Part shown: positions 39,586-52,952 of the stretch, in pieces
Position numbering within the stretch: the stretch's first letter is position 1
Layout of the letters: every line of letters begins with the position of its first letter
From: Melitaea cinxia
Taxonomy: Eukaryota > Arthropoda > Insecta > Lepidoptera > Nymphalidae
DNA: 64,000 nt
Direction of reading: 5' to 3'
NCBI RefSeq assembly: GCF_905220565.1
Contig: NC_059415.1
Location: 1,532,001-1,596,000, forward strand
Position numbers and translations under genes: made by a program
The notes under the pieces: model-generated
The model's database searches: none
Told to the model about the DNA's origin: nothing
What the model saw: only the letters and a program-made list of their open reading frames with translations

Positions 39586-41036
39586 CATGATAACCTGACA
39601 ATCCATGTTTTCATTTTACCAATTAATATAGTTCCCGCTATTTCGATTCAAATGAATTAATTGATTCATTCGATATCACGATTCTAGGTTTATTTAAAAT
39701 TACATTTCAAGATCTACTAGTATTTAAAAATTACTACAGATTTTCATTAAAGTAAAGGTTTTTTTTGTTTGTTTTTGGTCACACCGGAATTGACCACTAA
39801 AAGGAATCAGGGTTTTTTGGACGGAAGTACAACTTCAGTTCCAAAAGACGTATGTAGTAATTCCTTTTATTCCTTTCGATTTTTATTATTCGATTTAAAA
39901 GTATTGTAATTTGCGAATCAATTGCATTTGGTAAGCATTAAAGTTCAGCGCCTTGAATCATAAAAACCAACATTGTCGAGTTTTGACGAGCGAAGTAAGT
40001 TCCTTTCTTTAGTTGCGTAACTTTGGAACGGTATGTGTTTCGTTCCACGAAAAACTATTATACATACTACTCGATCGCAGAATTAAACCCATCGTTACCC
40101 CATACAAACACCTAAAAAATGCTTATGTATTCGATACATCAGAAAACGTAGTGGCCTATACAGGTGCAAGAACTGGTCAACTTCAATGAATAATCATCAA
40201 ATAATCATGGCCTCTGATTTTGGAATTTTGAGTTATTTTTAATCTGCTGTGCTGTATAATAAAGTATGATAAGTGATAAAATTTATGTTGTAAAACCTTC
40301 TTTAGAGTTAGGATTGAGTGTAAAACGTTGGTAGCCTTATGTTATTCGCTATATTTTGTCTAGTTATTATTATTGTTTAATGACCAAGATGCAAACAGCT
40401 CAAGTTGGAGTGCACTCCACCATGATTGCTATAATTGCAATCGATTTGTTACCGCCTATTGATGACTTCTGCTTTTTAGCTTGGACGGTTGCCATTAGGT
40501 CTTGTTCGAAATGTGGGTTAACCTCGATTTAAGCTGTATAAAAATGCTGCTTATGTCGCTTGATCTGTCAAAATTATGCAAGATTACCTATCAATGTATT
40601 GATAAAAATATGTACCGTTTGGCGCTTTTTGTAACTAATTGGTAGAAATATAGATTAACGCGAAAAGTCTGGCGTATATACCATGCCTATTTTTGAATCC
40701 ATATTATAAATAAAGATTAGGCACTTATATAAAGATTCGTCAAAAATTATGCAAGAATTATTTATCAGTGGAATAACGTAGGTACTGTTTTGTAATTGGT
40801 CAAATTATGGGTTAAATCTAAAGCCATAAGCTCACATACTAAGGTATATTTCGGATAACTTAATCCGTTAAAAATAATGCAAAATTATCAAAGAAAAATA
40901 AAATAAATAAATAAACTGTACTTACCTACTGTAAATTTCTCATAGTTATGCACAATATAGTTTTAAAAAGTAGGACGACAGTTCGATATGCAAGAATGTT
41001 CACTACGGGTTTGTAAGTATACAATAAATATACATA
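39586..41036. other. AT-rich intergenic DNA, no feature seen
   Basis: No coding frame, splice-bounded exon or inverted-end element recognised. Confidence 0.5.
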
Positions 41037-41420
41037 AAGTCGCGTTGGCGCAACGGTCACAGCCATGGATTGTGCCTGTTGCGCTGGCGGTTGCGGTTTC
41101 GATCCCCGCACATGACAAACATTTGTATTGGTCATACAGGTGTTTGCCATGGTCTGAGCGTTTGTGCAGTCCTTGTGAGTCTCCCCACCGTGCCTCGGAG
41201 AGCACGTTAAGCCGTCGTTCCCGGTTGTTATCATGTACACCTGATCGCGATCGTTAGGTACTCATAGTAGTAGTACTCATAGTAGTAGTACTCATGGTAT
41301 ATATATTCCCTATATCCGCCAAGCGCATTGGAGCAGCGTGGTGGATTAAGCTCTGATCCTTCTCCTGCATGGGGAAAGAGGCCTGCCCAACAGTGGGATA
41401 TTACAGGCTGAAGCGTTATA
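41037..41420 (+). mobile_element. tRNA-derived SINE, family B, full length
   Basis: The head GTCGCGTTGGCGCAACGGTCAC...GCGGTTTCGATCCCCGC has a tRNA-like A box (TTGGCGCAACGG) and B box (GGTTTCGATCC). The body runs through GAGCACGTTAAGCCGTCG, GTACACCTGATCGCGATCG, a local GTACTCATAGTA triplication, and ends GTGGGATATTACAGGCTGAAG. About 380 bp. Three 3'-only relatives lie in the window. Confidence 0.82.
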
Positions 41421-41896
41421 CATACTTAAGTCTTAAAATTTGTTCAACGACACGTAGCTTGATTAAATTTTATAAATAGGAAATATTTGGTAATTCTTAC
41501 ATCACTAGTTTAAATTTGAACTTATTTGGTTAAGATGCACAACTTTCACTCTTTGACCATAATACAGAAGTATGTACCTACCTACATATACAATAAGACA
41601 AAACATATTTACAATTTCCTTATTTAAGTGATTATTAATAATTCAAAAACCATATCATTATCATACGAGTAAATTGACAAATCGTAATTATCCTAAGCAC
41701 ATATACTACCTATAATTAAAAACATTTTCTTCTTGGTAATATTTTATAATCCAAATAATATTAAGTCGAGTGTACCGAGGCGTCACGGGGTCGTCCTACT
41801 ATCGAGGCACTGCAAGATTCCGTCTAATAAACTGTTGCTTGACAACCATAATAACATTTAACATACAATACCTATGTAACAATATTTATATTCATA

Positions 41897-42101
41897 CTAG
41901 CTGATCCGGCAAACGTTGTTTTGCCATATATGTTATAAATCCCCTTAATCACCCCTCCCTTATAACTTAGGGTATGAAAAATAGATGTTGGCCGATTCTC
42001 AGACCTACCCGATTTGCACATAAAATTTTATAAAAATCGATCCAGCCATTTTGGAGGAGTATGGTAATTAACTTTGTGACACGAGAATTTTATATATAAG
42101 A
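41897..42101 (-). mobile_element. Short non-autonomous Helitron
   Basis: On the minus strand A|TCTTATATATAAAATTCTCGTGTCAC at the 5' end and GGCAAAACAACGTTTGCCGGATCAGCTAG|T at the 3' end, with a GGCAAA/TTTGCC hairpin just before CTAG. Confidence 0.72.
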
Positions 42102-43429
42102 TTTCAAATTAGTCTATATGTTTTTAATGTGTTAGCTTGGTGTAATAATATACTCGAAAATTTTACATAAATAATTTGATAAATTAAGTATATAAGATAG
42201 ATTAGATAGAGAGGTAAGATAAGATTGAAGTAAATTATTCTTGTCTGAGTAATATTCCACCCATTAGAAAACTCATATACCTATAAACGAAAATAAATGT
42301 AACAGAACTTTTGTTGTTGATCCACGTCACATCTTTATGATTTGATTAATGACACCTTAAGTACGGCCAAATACATCAAATAGTTAAGACACATGAGAAC
42401 TAAAGAAGTTAGCTTAAGCTACACGTTTCCTCGTAACTTATTTATGAAAAAAAAAAAACGGTTGTAACATAGACCTTTTTCTTTTTTTGTTGCTAATTAA
42501 AAAGGTTAAAGCTACAGTGTCTATTTTTGTCAGGCTAATATAACATCGTCCTTAAAAATTCTAAAAATATACAAGAACAGGCCACAGTACATTTAATAAT
42601 AACTAAGATATATGTAATAATCTTTTACGTGCTTAAAAAAAAAGCACAAAGTTTCCACTTTTATGATACGTTGTAAATAGTAGTACATACAAATACATAG
42701 GTATAATCGATCTCGACTATACCCCGGCGTCACGCGGTCGCGTTTTTATTGAACGAGCTCCGAAGCGATGCCAAACATTTAAGATTGTAAGCGAAAGACT
42801 GCTGAATAGATTTCTAATTTGAATTTTTAAGATACTGCATAAAGAACAGTGATACAGACGGGTTGTGACTCTGTGACTGTCATTATTACAAAATAAAGTT
42901 TTTTTTAATACTTTATATTAAAAATAAAAAAAAATCAATAATTTTTAAGCCAATATACGAGTATGTATATCACTATAATATATTATTTAAAGTTTTTACG
43001 TAAGCATTATACCTACGACGTTTTTATTCGAGTTAAAAACGGAAATATCATTGCTATTTATAAGAACTAAGTAGTCATTACGTATCCATATTTTGCACAT
43101 CATATAAGTTTTTCTTAAAGAAACAAATACTGAAATATAATTTAACAAATAAAAAAAAATTAAGAGAATAAATCTGTATTTATATCAAATAAACATAAAA
43201 TATTCCAATAATTTGTTAAAAATGCAATTGTATATATGTACTTTTTTATTAAAAATAATGTTATAATATGATATATGTCTTCTCAGCACCAGTATGAGCG
43301 CAACGAAACGCGGAATTTCTTCATAAAGGATACCATGGTGATGTGACGCTAAACATCGATATGTGCCTAAATCGAGTTGATAAAAATGCAATATTAACAT
43401 CGATTTTAAAGAAGTATTGTTAAAAGAGA
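42102..43429. other. AT-rich intergenic DNA, no clear feature
   Basis: Only simple runs and isolated short frames; 43185-43429 may be part of the LINE fragment that follows, but I could not read its frame. Confidence 0.45.
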
Positions 43430-43565
43430 TAACTTCTCGTCTTATTGCTTCCACTGGTGGCAAGAGGACTGGTGCATTGTTTGCTCAGAAAATCGGCAAA
43501 GCGATTCAACGGTGAAACGCTGCCAGCATTCTTGGCACCACTCCACGCGGCCATAATTTATACAG
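43430..43565 (+). mobile_element. LINE C-terminal fragment
   Basis: Frame reading T-G-G-KRTGALFAQKIGKAIQR, a stop, then NAASILGTTPR. This resembles the extreme C terminus of a lepidopteran LINE polyprotein (Q-x-I-x-x-AIQRGNAAS). Short and decayed. Confidence 0.5.
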
Positions 43566-43892
43566 TAACTATCTGTAAATAATTAGTTCTTAAGTTGTGA
43601 ATTGTGAATATATATTATATTGTAAAATTTCGGAATGACAAAAAGTTTACATTAACATTTAATTATGCCTATGCATATGCATTATAATGCCATTTTTACA
43701 AAACAATTTTTTTTTATAATGTAAAAATAAACCAAATTTAAAAAGTTATTAGTATCAACGTACTTGTTAGAAATACATAGTTTTTATGACAACCTTACAA
43801 TACTAAAATAAGAACAATAAATAAACGTCTCATATGCGACATTCAGGTAAAGTAGTCAAACAAGAATTAAGTGACAATAATTGTGTTAGCAG

Positions 43893-44312
43893 GCAAACGA
43901 AAAAAAAACCGACTTCGATTATATCGACAAGTAATACAATGTAGGTAGACGAAAAATTAGTCAAGTAAATACGCATTATAAAAGATTACTCCAAAAGTTG
44001 TAATCAAATCTCGATGAAATTTAAATATGACCACATGATAAACATCGGTTCGGATTAAATTGAAAATTATCAAAATCGGTACACCCAGTAACAAGTTATG
44101 CGGATTTTCGAGTTTCCCTCGATTTCTCTGTGATCCCATCATCGGATCCTGGTTTTCTTATCATGGTAACACACCAGGGATATCTCCTTTCCAACAAAAA
44201 AAGTATTATCAAAATCGGTTCATAAACAAAGTTATCCCGGAACATACATTAAAAAAAAACAAATACGGTCCAATTGAGTAAAATCCTCCTTTTTTGAAGT
44301 CGGTTAAAAATA
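43893..44312. repeat. ACCGACTTC-bounded repeat, near full length
   Basis: AAAAACCGACTTCGATTATATCG at one end and TTTTTTGAAGTCGGTTAAAA at the other form an inverted repeat. Inside are repeated AAAATCGGTACACCC/AAAATCGGTTCATA blocks. About 420 bp; other copies at 46553-46940 and 58655-58985. Confidence 0.65.
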
Positions 44313-45289
44313 AGGAGATCCGAAAGACTCTTTTTATAGAGTCATTTTCATATTTTTATTTTGATTGCCAAGCCTTGTATTATATGATATAAAGGGGTCT
44401 GGAATTTAATATTCGAGTATATTACAGAGGATTACTATCATATAATATTTTTATTTTCTAAGGTCTTCGCAGTTAACAAAAAAAAATATAGTTTTTTTTT
44501 TGTAACTATTATATTATATCAAACTTATATACCAAACTTATCATACTCTCTGTTTATAACTAGTTGACTCATACGATTTGTTTTTGTTCTTTGATTAATT
44601 TTAAATGTAATAAGTGCATCTTATAAATAATTATTTAAATAGGCTATGAAATGTCAAGCTATAACTAAAATATTATTACTAAGCCATAACTAAAATACTG
44701 GTACTACTCGTATACCTAAATTAAAATGTGTCATCTTTATTAATTAAATGTACTTATCATCGACAACATTAAATAGAAAATTTTCACATCACTATACCCA
44801 GTATAAGAATGAATCTCATAAATAAAATATAGGTCGTGACACATGACTGTTCTCAGGTAGTGCATAGCGGACCAAATATACAACTAGGTTATTTTCAACT
44901 ATGTATGTGTCCTGTGAGTAATGTTGGATCAAAGGTTGGCGATTGTGTGACAATGTTGGAGCAAATGCTTAAAATAATTTTGAATATTATAATATGATAA
45001 AACTGTAAAAGGTCAAATTCTTGATGATGAGATATTGTTATATTCCGGAATTTTTGTTGGGTATTCTATATTTGACTGAAGGAGAAAACGTATTTTATTT
45101 TAATTTGTGTTTGTCTGTCCATGTTCATGTTTTGGTCAGGAATCGTGCCAAAAAAACTGAATGAATGTCGGACATGATTTAAGTTCACGTTACATGGACT
45201 CTGGATAATTTTTATTCAGAAAAAAAAAATGTTTATCAGAGTGTGAATGTAATTTACCTCCATTTAATCTCTTTTGTGAGATAGAACAC
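44313..45289. other. AT-rich intergenic DNA, no feature seen
   Basis: No coding or mobile feature that I can support. Confidence 0.45.
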
Positions 45290-45562
45290 AGAGTTTTATT
45301 GGGGTGGCAGACGGTAGGAAACATATGGAGTTGGATGGATAGTGATATGGGGCAACCCAACTAGCACACTGGCATACCTTGTCTTTACAGAAGATCACAA
45401 CTAAATAACACTTCTATTAAGTAGCATTGTTTTCTTGTGGTGAGTAAGGTGGCCAAAACTCATGAGCAGGATTCTTGATTTCATAGGCCTATACATATGG
45501 GTTACGATGAGCGCTCACCACCAAGTGGACCATACGCTTGTTTGTTACCCTAGTAAGATAAA
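45290..45562 (+). mobile_element. Degenerate SINE-like element, GTCGGCAAACAAGCG family
   Basis: GGGGCAACCCAACTAGCAC, CTTTACAGAAGATCACAACTAAATAAC, GGTGAGTAAGGTGGCC and CGCTTGTTTGTTACCCTAGTAAGATAAAG are diverged family blocks in order. Confidence 0.6.
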
Positions 45563-46552
45563 GAAGTGTGTGTGGGTACTTATGTATGCACGTAAGAAGT
45601 TATACTTCATTGGCCAGCTAAATCCACGTTGCTAATTTCTTCTTCGTTGACTAGCTAGCTTTAGGCTGTCGGTTTTTTTGACGGTGTGCGCGCGTAGCGC
45701 GAAAATTTACCCTCTTCATTTTTCCCTAACGTGCCAAAAGTACCCATGACGTTAAAAATGAAAAGTATATATCTAACTTCAGAGTTTAAGTAGTTATATA
45801 TATAGTATACAATAACAGTAACAGGCTGCGAACAATCGTTATCGAATATGTTTGACCATGACCACCCGAAACAAAATTTCCGTTCAATTGTATAATTCCA
45901 CATATAAATCAAATAGAAATAACTTAAAAAAACTATATATTGTTTATTGTAAACGCTTTCAAGAAACGAAAAGGTCGACTAACATAAATTTCTCACGAAA
46001 AGTTCGCTTGGAAATCTCCGAGCACGCGATACTTTCGTGTTCCGGCCCTTTAAATCCGGATCGTATCAGCACTAACTTTAAGATACCCTTTTTGGTGTAA
46101 GTGGACTTAGTTTCCACTTAGATTCGATAATACAAGTTGCTAAGAATGTCAGAATAGCTATGGACCGTTGTCAACTAGGCCGTGATTCTGATGCCCTTTT
46201 TGTTGTGGACAATATTGATGAGAATTTATATGTCTGTTTTTTTTTACGATATTTTTGTTGCACGGCATAAAGAGTTATAACCGAACACCGGTTTGCCGGT
46301 AGCTGATAGAGTACTACCGGGCCTTTAAAGCATGTTTCACCTTAATAACATCCTTTAGTTACAATAAAATAAAATTGTTGATTTTACAGGTTGTAACCGG
46401 TAAAATCTAAAATTTAATTGATATATTTAATAAATATTTATTAACACTTTGATATGAAACAGCAAAGCATATAAGACAGTTTTATCTATTGAAAATTTAA
46501 TCTGATAGGTAATTGAGGTACCAAAAAGTATCAATAATAACAATAATCATAT

Positions 46553-46940
46553 ATTTTTAACCGACTTCAAAAAAAGAGGAGGTTACTCAATATATACAGT
46601 CAGACCGTATAATGTATTTCATAAATGATAATTCTTTTTTTGTTGGAAAGGAGATATCCTAAGCATAGTACCATGCTAAGAAAACCAGGATCTGATGATG
46701 GGATCCCAGAGAAATCGAGGTAAACCTTCGAAAATCCGCATAATTGTTTACTGGGTTTACCGATTTTGATGATTTTTAATTTAATCGAAAGCCGATGTAT
46801 ATCATGTGGTCACATTTAAATTTCATCCAGATCTGATTACAACTTTTGGAGTAATCTTTGATAATGCGTATTTACTTGAATATTTTTTTGTCTACCCACG
46901 TTGTATTACTTGTCGATGTAACTGAAATCGGTTTTTTTTT
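46553..46940. repeat. ACCGACTTC-bounded repeat
   Basis: Inverted relative to 43893-44312: TTTTTAACCGACTTCAAAAAAAGAGG through TTGTATTACTTGTCGATGTAACTGAAATCGG. Same internal GATCTGATGATGGGATCCCAGAG block. Confidence 0.65.
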
Positions 46941-46965
46941 CGTTTGCCAGCAAACACAATTATTG

Positions 46966-47092
46966 CGCGCGTTGCTACTAAAACTTTTTGGGCTCATCCA
47001 CAATGCTTTACTGAAGATCATGTCATGATCAAATGCATATTTTACGATTCTATAAAGAACATACAGACAAACATTCATTTTTATATATATAG
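46966..47092 (-). mobile_element. Truncated Helitron
   Basis: Minus-strand start TCTATATATATAAAAATGAATG and internal GATCATGACATGATCTTCAG match 26074-26238; the 3' end abuts the preceding repeat and lacks CTAG. Confidence 0.5.
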
Positions 47093-47342
47093 ACTGAGAA
47101 AAATTTCTTTACGGGCTTAAAGCACTATAGAAAATCCATAAAACTAGGTGAGAAAAATAATTCCAAATGTGAGCCTTAATATCACCTTCACATCTCTATA
47201 CCGAAAATGCCAGCAAGTATTAGAATACTTATTACTCAAAGGCAAGTAACAAAATACTATTTCTAATAATAATTAATTTTTTTTTAACATTCACATTTTG
47301 TTTTATGGATATTTATCATATTATTATCTCACTTAAGTCTAT

Positions 47343-47455
47343 CGCAGTCCACTGCTGGACATACGCCTCCACAAGTTCGTTAGACACTTAGACACACACG
47401 GGAAGAGAGGGGGTGGCTATATTCTTTACTGTCGTAACTACATAGCATATTATTA
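47343..47455 (-). mobile_element. SINE family C, two ends only
   Basis: GCAGTCCACTGCTGGACATACGCCTCCACAAG is the family's 3' tail; ACACGGGAAGAGAGG...GGCTATATTCTTTACTGTCGTA is its 5' end. The middle is deleted. Confidence 0.6.
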
Positions 47456-47867
47456 TCTATTAAATTATTATTAGACAGAATAAATTTGAAAAAAGAAATG
47501 AAAACAACTAGTCAAACATTGAAAAATGTAAACAATAACTTATAAAAAAAAAACAAAATTCACACAGAACGCAACCTTTTAAAAATAAACACGAATTGTT
47601 TAACCTTTTTTAATTTTCATAATGAAAGGAATGTGGTATTTTTTAGATAAGCTGGACCCTGTTCCAAACAATTAAATCCACCCGCTTATAACTGACAACT
47701 CCATGTACGGTCAGTAAAAATTGAGCTCATTTAATTTTTATATATATATTTATTTTTAATTAGCATTAATTACCATGCATCACCTACACTTATCAATGGT
47801 TATTAAAAATCAGAAAAAAACAGGAATCAGGAACAGTTTTAGATTAATAAAGTAGTAAGTATGTGGA

Positions 47868-48135
47868 CATAGCAGAAATTTCCTGTTCAAAATATAGAGC
47901 AGCCTGACTGGGGTAGTACCTCGACCTTACAGAAAATGACAGCTAAGTAATACTGCTTTCAACAGTGTTGTGTTCTTTTTGGTGAGTAAGGTGACCAGAA
48001 CTTCCGGGGGGAGGGGGTTGGGGATTGAGTCGGCAACGCGCTTGCGATGCTTCTGGTGTTGTTGCAGCTAAGGTAATCGCTTACCATGAGGTGAGCCGTA
48101 CGCTTGTTTGCCGACCTAGTCGTACATATAAAAAA
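47868..48135 (+). mobile_element. SINE-like element, GTCGGCAAACAAGCG family
   Basis: GCAGAAATTTCCTGTTCAAAATATAGAGCAGCCTGACTGGGG through GTTTGCCGACCTAGTCGTACATATAAAAAAAT. Nearly full length with an A-rich end. Confidence 0.75.
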
Positions 48136-48349
48136 ATAAATGTCTCCATTAATAAACAAATCCTCAACATAAGAATTGCAATTACAGTCACATACAATAA
48201 TATAAAACAATAATAATTCAAACAATACTCATATATTTATTCGTGTCAAAAATTTATGAGAAAGGCTTAAAAAAAGAGAAAAGGAAATGTATCTTTTGTA
48301 ATTTAATTTAGACTATTTTTTTTAAATTTTATTTAAGCTAGCACATTAT

Positions 48350-48665
48350 ATCATTACAGCATATAGAGTCCACTGCTGGACATAGGCCTCCACAAGCTTA
48401 CGCCAAAAGTAACGTGAACTCATGTGTTTTGCCCATGCCACTGGGCAGGCGGGTTGGTGACCGCAGGCCTGGCTTTGTCGCACCGAAGACGCTGCTGCCC
48501 GTCTTCGGCCTGTGTATTTCAAAGCCAGCAGTTGGGCGGTTATCCCGGCCACCCGTCGGCTTTTTAAGTTCCAAGATGGTAGCGGAACTACGTTAGCCCT
48601 TAGTCGCCTCTTACGACACCCACGGGAAGAGAGGAGCTATATTCTTTAGTACTGTAGCCACACAG
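48350..48665 (-). mobile_element. SINE family C, full length
   Basis: Minus-oriented. The 3' tail CTTGTGGAGGCCTATGTCCAGCAGTGGAC (complement at 48370-48398) matches the 3' end of the LINE at 56480-56730. The body holds GCCTGTGTATTTCAAAGCCAGC and GTCGCCTCTTACGACACCC. Confidence 0.72.
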
Positions 48666-49523
48666 CACATTATATATAGCATAATAATTAACAAAATCAT
48701 AATAATTTACCTTAGTATTCTTCAATAAAAATTATGAAAATGAACTATTCAATATACATTATATAAAATTATAAGGGAAGATTTGTTTTTGACGCCAGTA
48801 CATTAAGAGGAATTAATTTCGTATGTAAAAAGTAAAACATCCAAGGATTAAGCGGCCGATTTAAGAAGGCGTCAAAAATCCACCTTCCGAAAAGATTTTA
48901 GGGACAGACTGTTTGGTTGATACATAATACTTATTTAATTAGGTGTATAATCTTAGAACATTCCGGAGCTTTCTGCTTAATCCCAAACTATGTTTAATTT
49001 GTTTTTGTTAGTGACATTGTGGATATTGGTGTTAATGTAAATTATTATTTTATAGGTTTTATTTTAGTCTGTTTTTAGGATAAGATAGTTATATATAATT
49101 TTCAGTACAATTAAAGTTTCTTATGTCTTGTGTGTGTGTTTGCGTGTGCGCGTCTGTTTTTGTGAGTGGTGTATGTTGTATGGTCAAGAGAATGATTTGC
49201 AGACATATAGAATGTTCGACTCGTAGCTACGTTCCTTCAAATGTAGGGTGCTGAAGATCACGTTCCAAGTGACAAAAAAATACCAATCCCTTTTTAAACT
49301 TTACTTTGTCTTAATATACGAGCTACTCAAGCAACGTACTTCTGCATAACCATCCGATGCTATTTTTATTAGCTCTTTTTACGCAAAACGTGATATATTA
49401 TACTTACAGAACCTCCCATTTGAACGAATGCAGTTCAGAGTTCGCAGAGTCGAACACCTTATTTAATAAATAGAACCAGTAAGGCACTCGTTACTTGTAT
49501 CGAGGCTACTAAAATATACAAAC

Positions 49524-49654
49524 CTCTCTGCCGCTGACATTGAGATGAACACGGCTGCTCTGTCATCCGTTAAGCTTAAGATGTTTCCCTCTATAATTAT
49601 GCCGCCTTGCTCCACTGCTATCGTGTTATTCAAATCACGTCTGTGAGTTTGGAA
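49524..49654 (-). CDS. Orphan internal exon of an unidentified gene
   Basis: A 131-bp open segment between a good acceptor (ATGACATTTCAG) and a donor (GAGAG|GTTTGT). It reads FQTHRRDLNNTIAVEQGG, then IIIEGNILSLTDDRAAVF, then ISMSAAE with two bases left over (phase 0 in, 2 out). Composition and splice sites look like a real coding exon, unlike the surrounding AT-rich DNA. I do not recognise the protein and found no neighbouring exon. It could also be a leftover of a degenerate gene. Confidence 0.5.
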
Positions 49655-51617
49655 CTGAAATGTCATAATTTAACTAGCCAACCCGTGCAGTTTTACCCGT
49701 GATTATGTTAATGATTTGTCGCATCAAAGGCGGTTGTACTATAGCTAATGTAGCCATAATATATAAATAGCTTAGAGTACTGACTTTATTTTGTAATCGA
49801 TAATAAAATAAAGAAGAAAAAAACACAAAGATGTTGACACAATATTTAAAATACAAACAAAACTAAAAAAATAAATAAATAAACGAATTCGAGTAATGTA
49901 GCCGAAAAAGATTTGATAAAATGATTTGTGAAACAATGTTTTTCCAAAGTAACGACAGATTAAAAAAATGTAATTACAGCCTAACTTTGTTGCGTGGCTT
50001 AAGAGGTAAAACGGCAGAGTTAAAACAAACACGTACGCACTTTATACAACTATTACTTTATTAATAACTGGCAGCGTTTCCACTTATTTCAATGCTAACA
50101 CAAGAATAATTACACAAATAAACAATCGGAGCATTTATACCCTCTTTATTTGGCGGTTAAACGTAATGTCACTCACAACCGGAAGATCGTTAACGAACCG
50201 TGTAGCCTTTGGCTTAGCTTCACTTGGCTATGGCGTGGCGTCATAAGGCTCGGCTAGACAATATGGTGTGGCGTTACACATGTCTAAAAATTGCGTCAAT
50301 ATGTTTATGACTGCTGTATAAGAATAATAATGAATCGCTAAAGTGACCAATTCTAACAGCCATCTTTTAAGGTTTACTAATTTTAATAGTAGAGTGTTGA
50401 TGATCCAGATTAACACACATTATGAAATTTCCGTAGCATCTTTTAGTATATTATTTATCGCGAGGTATATGGAGAGTAGACTTGACCTAAGGTTCGGCAT
50501 CCTAAGTCTACTTGACAAAAATCACGAAATCATATAAGCTTCGGTCGTCCTTAGCTGCGTATCATATCTTCTAACAATGATCCTGTGGGTAGAAAAATCT
50601 GAATTTATCGCTCAAGTGTTTGACTATATGAGTATGTAAATAATTAATTCATCGTCAACATTTAAAACTATCTTACTATTTAATTTATTTCTGTAATTTA
50701 ATAGTATTAATAAAAATGCACTATTATGTATATTTTAAGAAAAAAACTGGAACCGATGACAATAAAACTTGATACATAAGATACCTCAATGTCAGTAATA
50801 ACACAAATACCTGAAAAATAGGCACAATCAAACAAAAAAAAAGAACTTTCAATAACAATAAGTATATAACATTGCTTAACTTTTAGTATTAACATTGCGA
50901 GAAAAGTAAATAGTTCTGGTTCTTTTTTATTTTCGAAATTCAAAAAGTAATGTATTAAAAATAAAACAAATAATTTGTTCGGATTATTAATCCTTCATCC
51001 GCTTTATAGAGACGTTACTCGGACAGCTGTGGGGATTGACAAATTTCTCACACCAATATTGTATGTTTCCATTGTAACGGACCATCGTTTCAATTATTAG
51101 TCCATAAGAATCGAAAATTATTTACTTAGCACAAACGTACTTGTAAATTAGTATGGTTTGTCTGAAATCATCTATGTATGAGGTTTCAACACTTCTTAAG
51201 TTGCGCTGCTACAAATTTGAGCAGGATATTTCCTGATAAGTCTTGTCTCAATGACACCTCAATAGTTTATCTAAAATTCCTCTATATAGGATTTAGCTAC
51301 AGGTTGTAGGGTAGGTGTGGTTGTAAGGTACTTGGAAGCCTGCTAAGATATTTATTACGAGACATATCTATGACAAATTGGTACAGACTTTTCGGAGATG
51401 TAGAATGCGAACAAACGTCGATATTTCATTATCCCAAGCGTTTAAACAAATTCCATACACAAAAAGAGAATTGAGTCGTAGTTACCGGATTATTATCGCA
51501 CCGCCTACGCTCACATCACACTATATTGATTTAATATTGATTTATTTCGTTTCAATTTTAAACTTTTCATAAGTTGGTGTTTCATAATATTTTACGTTAG
51601 TCAAAGCAACTGTTACC
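49655..51617. other. AT-rich DNA, no feature supported
   Basis: Possible intron of the gene owning the 49524-49654 exon. Fragments of the family A SINE (TTGAGCAGGATATTTCCTG near 51220) are present; nothing else could be identified. Confidence 0.45.
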
Positions 51618-52001
51618 TGTACATATAAAAATTTCGTGTCACGATGTATGTTAGCGATAAACTTCGAAACTACTGAAACAATTTTTATCAAATTTTGTAA
51701 GCATCCGTAATATGGTCCAACTTGGGGGGTAGGGTTGTTTTTATTTCAGTTATTGATCTCAATATTTGTTATCGCAAATAAAATGATTATTATACGACTT
51801 TAGTGTGTATTTATCGGTTACTTCTATAAAATCCTAATAGATGGCGGTTTGGCATCTATGTTGCACAGATATTCGGTAGATGGCGCCGTATTTCTATTAC
51901 TAGATTGTACATAGATGACGCGTTTGAATATAGAATTCACATATTATATTTTAATAAATTATAATTAATGAGCTACAGCAACGCGTGGCTGGGTTAGTTA
52001 G
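51618..52001 (+). mobile_element. Degenerate Helitron
   Basis: TACATATAAAAATTTCGTGTCACGATG at the 5' side and CTACAGCAACGCGTGGCTGGGTTAG near the 3' end resemble a known lepidopteran Helitron pattern. Terminal TC and CTAG are both mutated. About 380 bp. Confidence 0.5.
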
Positions 52002-52768
52002 TACACATATATATAATTAATATCAAAATTAAGTTTAATGTAAGTTAAAATTAATAGTTAAGTGAAATTGGTAAAAGAAACTTTTATTCCACTGAAGAAG
52101 CTGTATTATCTAGAACGTAGTAAGCTTAAAATATCACGACATAAACTAAGAGTGGACTTGGCTATATGTACGAATATGAAGCGGGTAAAACAGAGTAGGG
52201 CAAAAGTCTAGTATAAACCCACCTACGGTTATAACGTGTGAATTTATCTTCATGTTATTAAAAAAGTTTGTCACGTACGCCGGCCGGAATCCGGCTTACA
52301 GCTGTCAAACTTAAATCGATTGCGAGAACTTTTGTATCCTGACGCGATTGTGTATTAATTAAATTTTATTTTATTTTTATTATAGACTTTATTGATACTT
52401 TTTTTTTTTTTTTTTTTTTTTTCTTCTTTTTTATGGGCTATAATTACTTTTTTTGATGGAGTCAAACGAGCACAGATAATTTCGTCAATGTGAGTAGAAA
52501 ACCTGCTAAACATTTTAATTGTAATGTTTCGTCACAAAGGTAACATTTGTGAATTGATGTTTGTGTAAAGAATTTTTGAATTACTTTCATGTAGAGTAAA
52601 ACCGGGATAGATGCCTCACTTTTTGAAATAGCCACCTAATTTTAAAAATATGATTTTCATACGAATAATTTTTATTAATGTAGCTAGCTCAATTCTTTAT
52701 GTTGAATTATGTCTATTTTTTTTCAACCTAGCAAATGCAGATTAAGCAGAAATTAGCTTTTCGTGAAC

Positions 52769-52770
<2 letters not shown>

Positions 52771-52834
<64 letters not shown>
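52771..52834. repeat. Poly-T tract, 64 bp
   Basis: 64 consecutive T on the plus strand, followed by GAGGATAGATGCC. It may be the poly-A tail of a minus-oriented retroelement, but no such element precedes it recognisably. Exact length is unreliable in any assembly. Confidence 0.9.
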
Positions 52835-52835
<1 letters not shown>

Positions 52836-52952
52836 AGGATAGATGCCTACCTATATGGATAGTTGCCTCACCATAAAAATAGTGAGTAGGATAGATGCCC
52901 TTTAAACCGTGTAAACGAAAAACCAAATGTTAGGTTAGGCTACTCCTAAAAC

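Noticed and set aside
40926..41257. Frames of 80-104 residues on both strands
   Set aside because: They lie in the tRNA-derived SINE and have no protein similarity that I can see.
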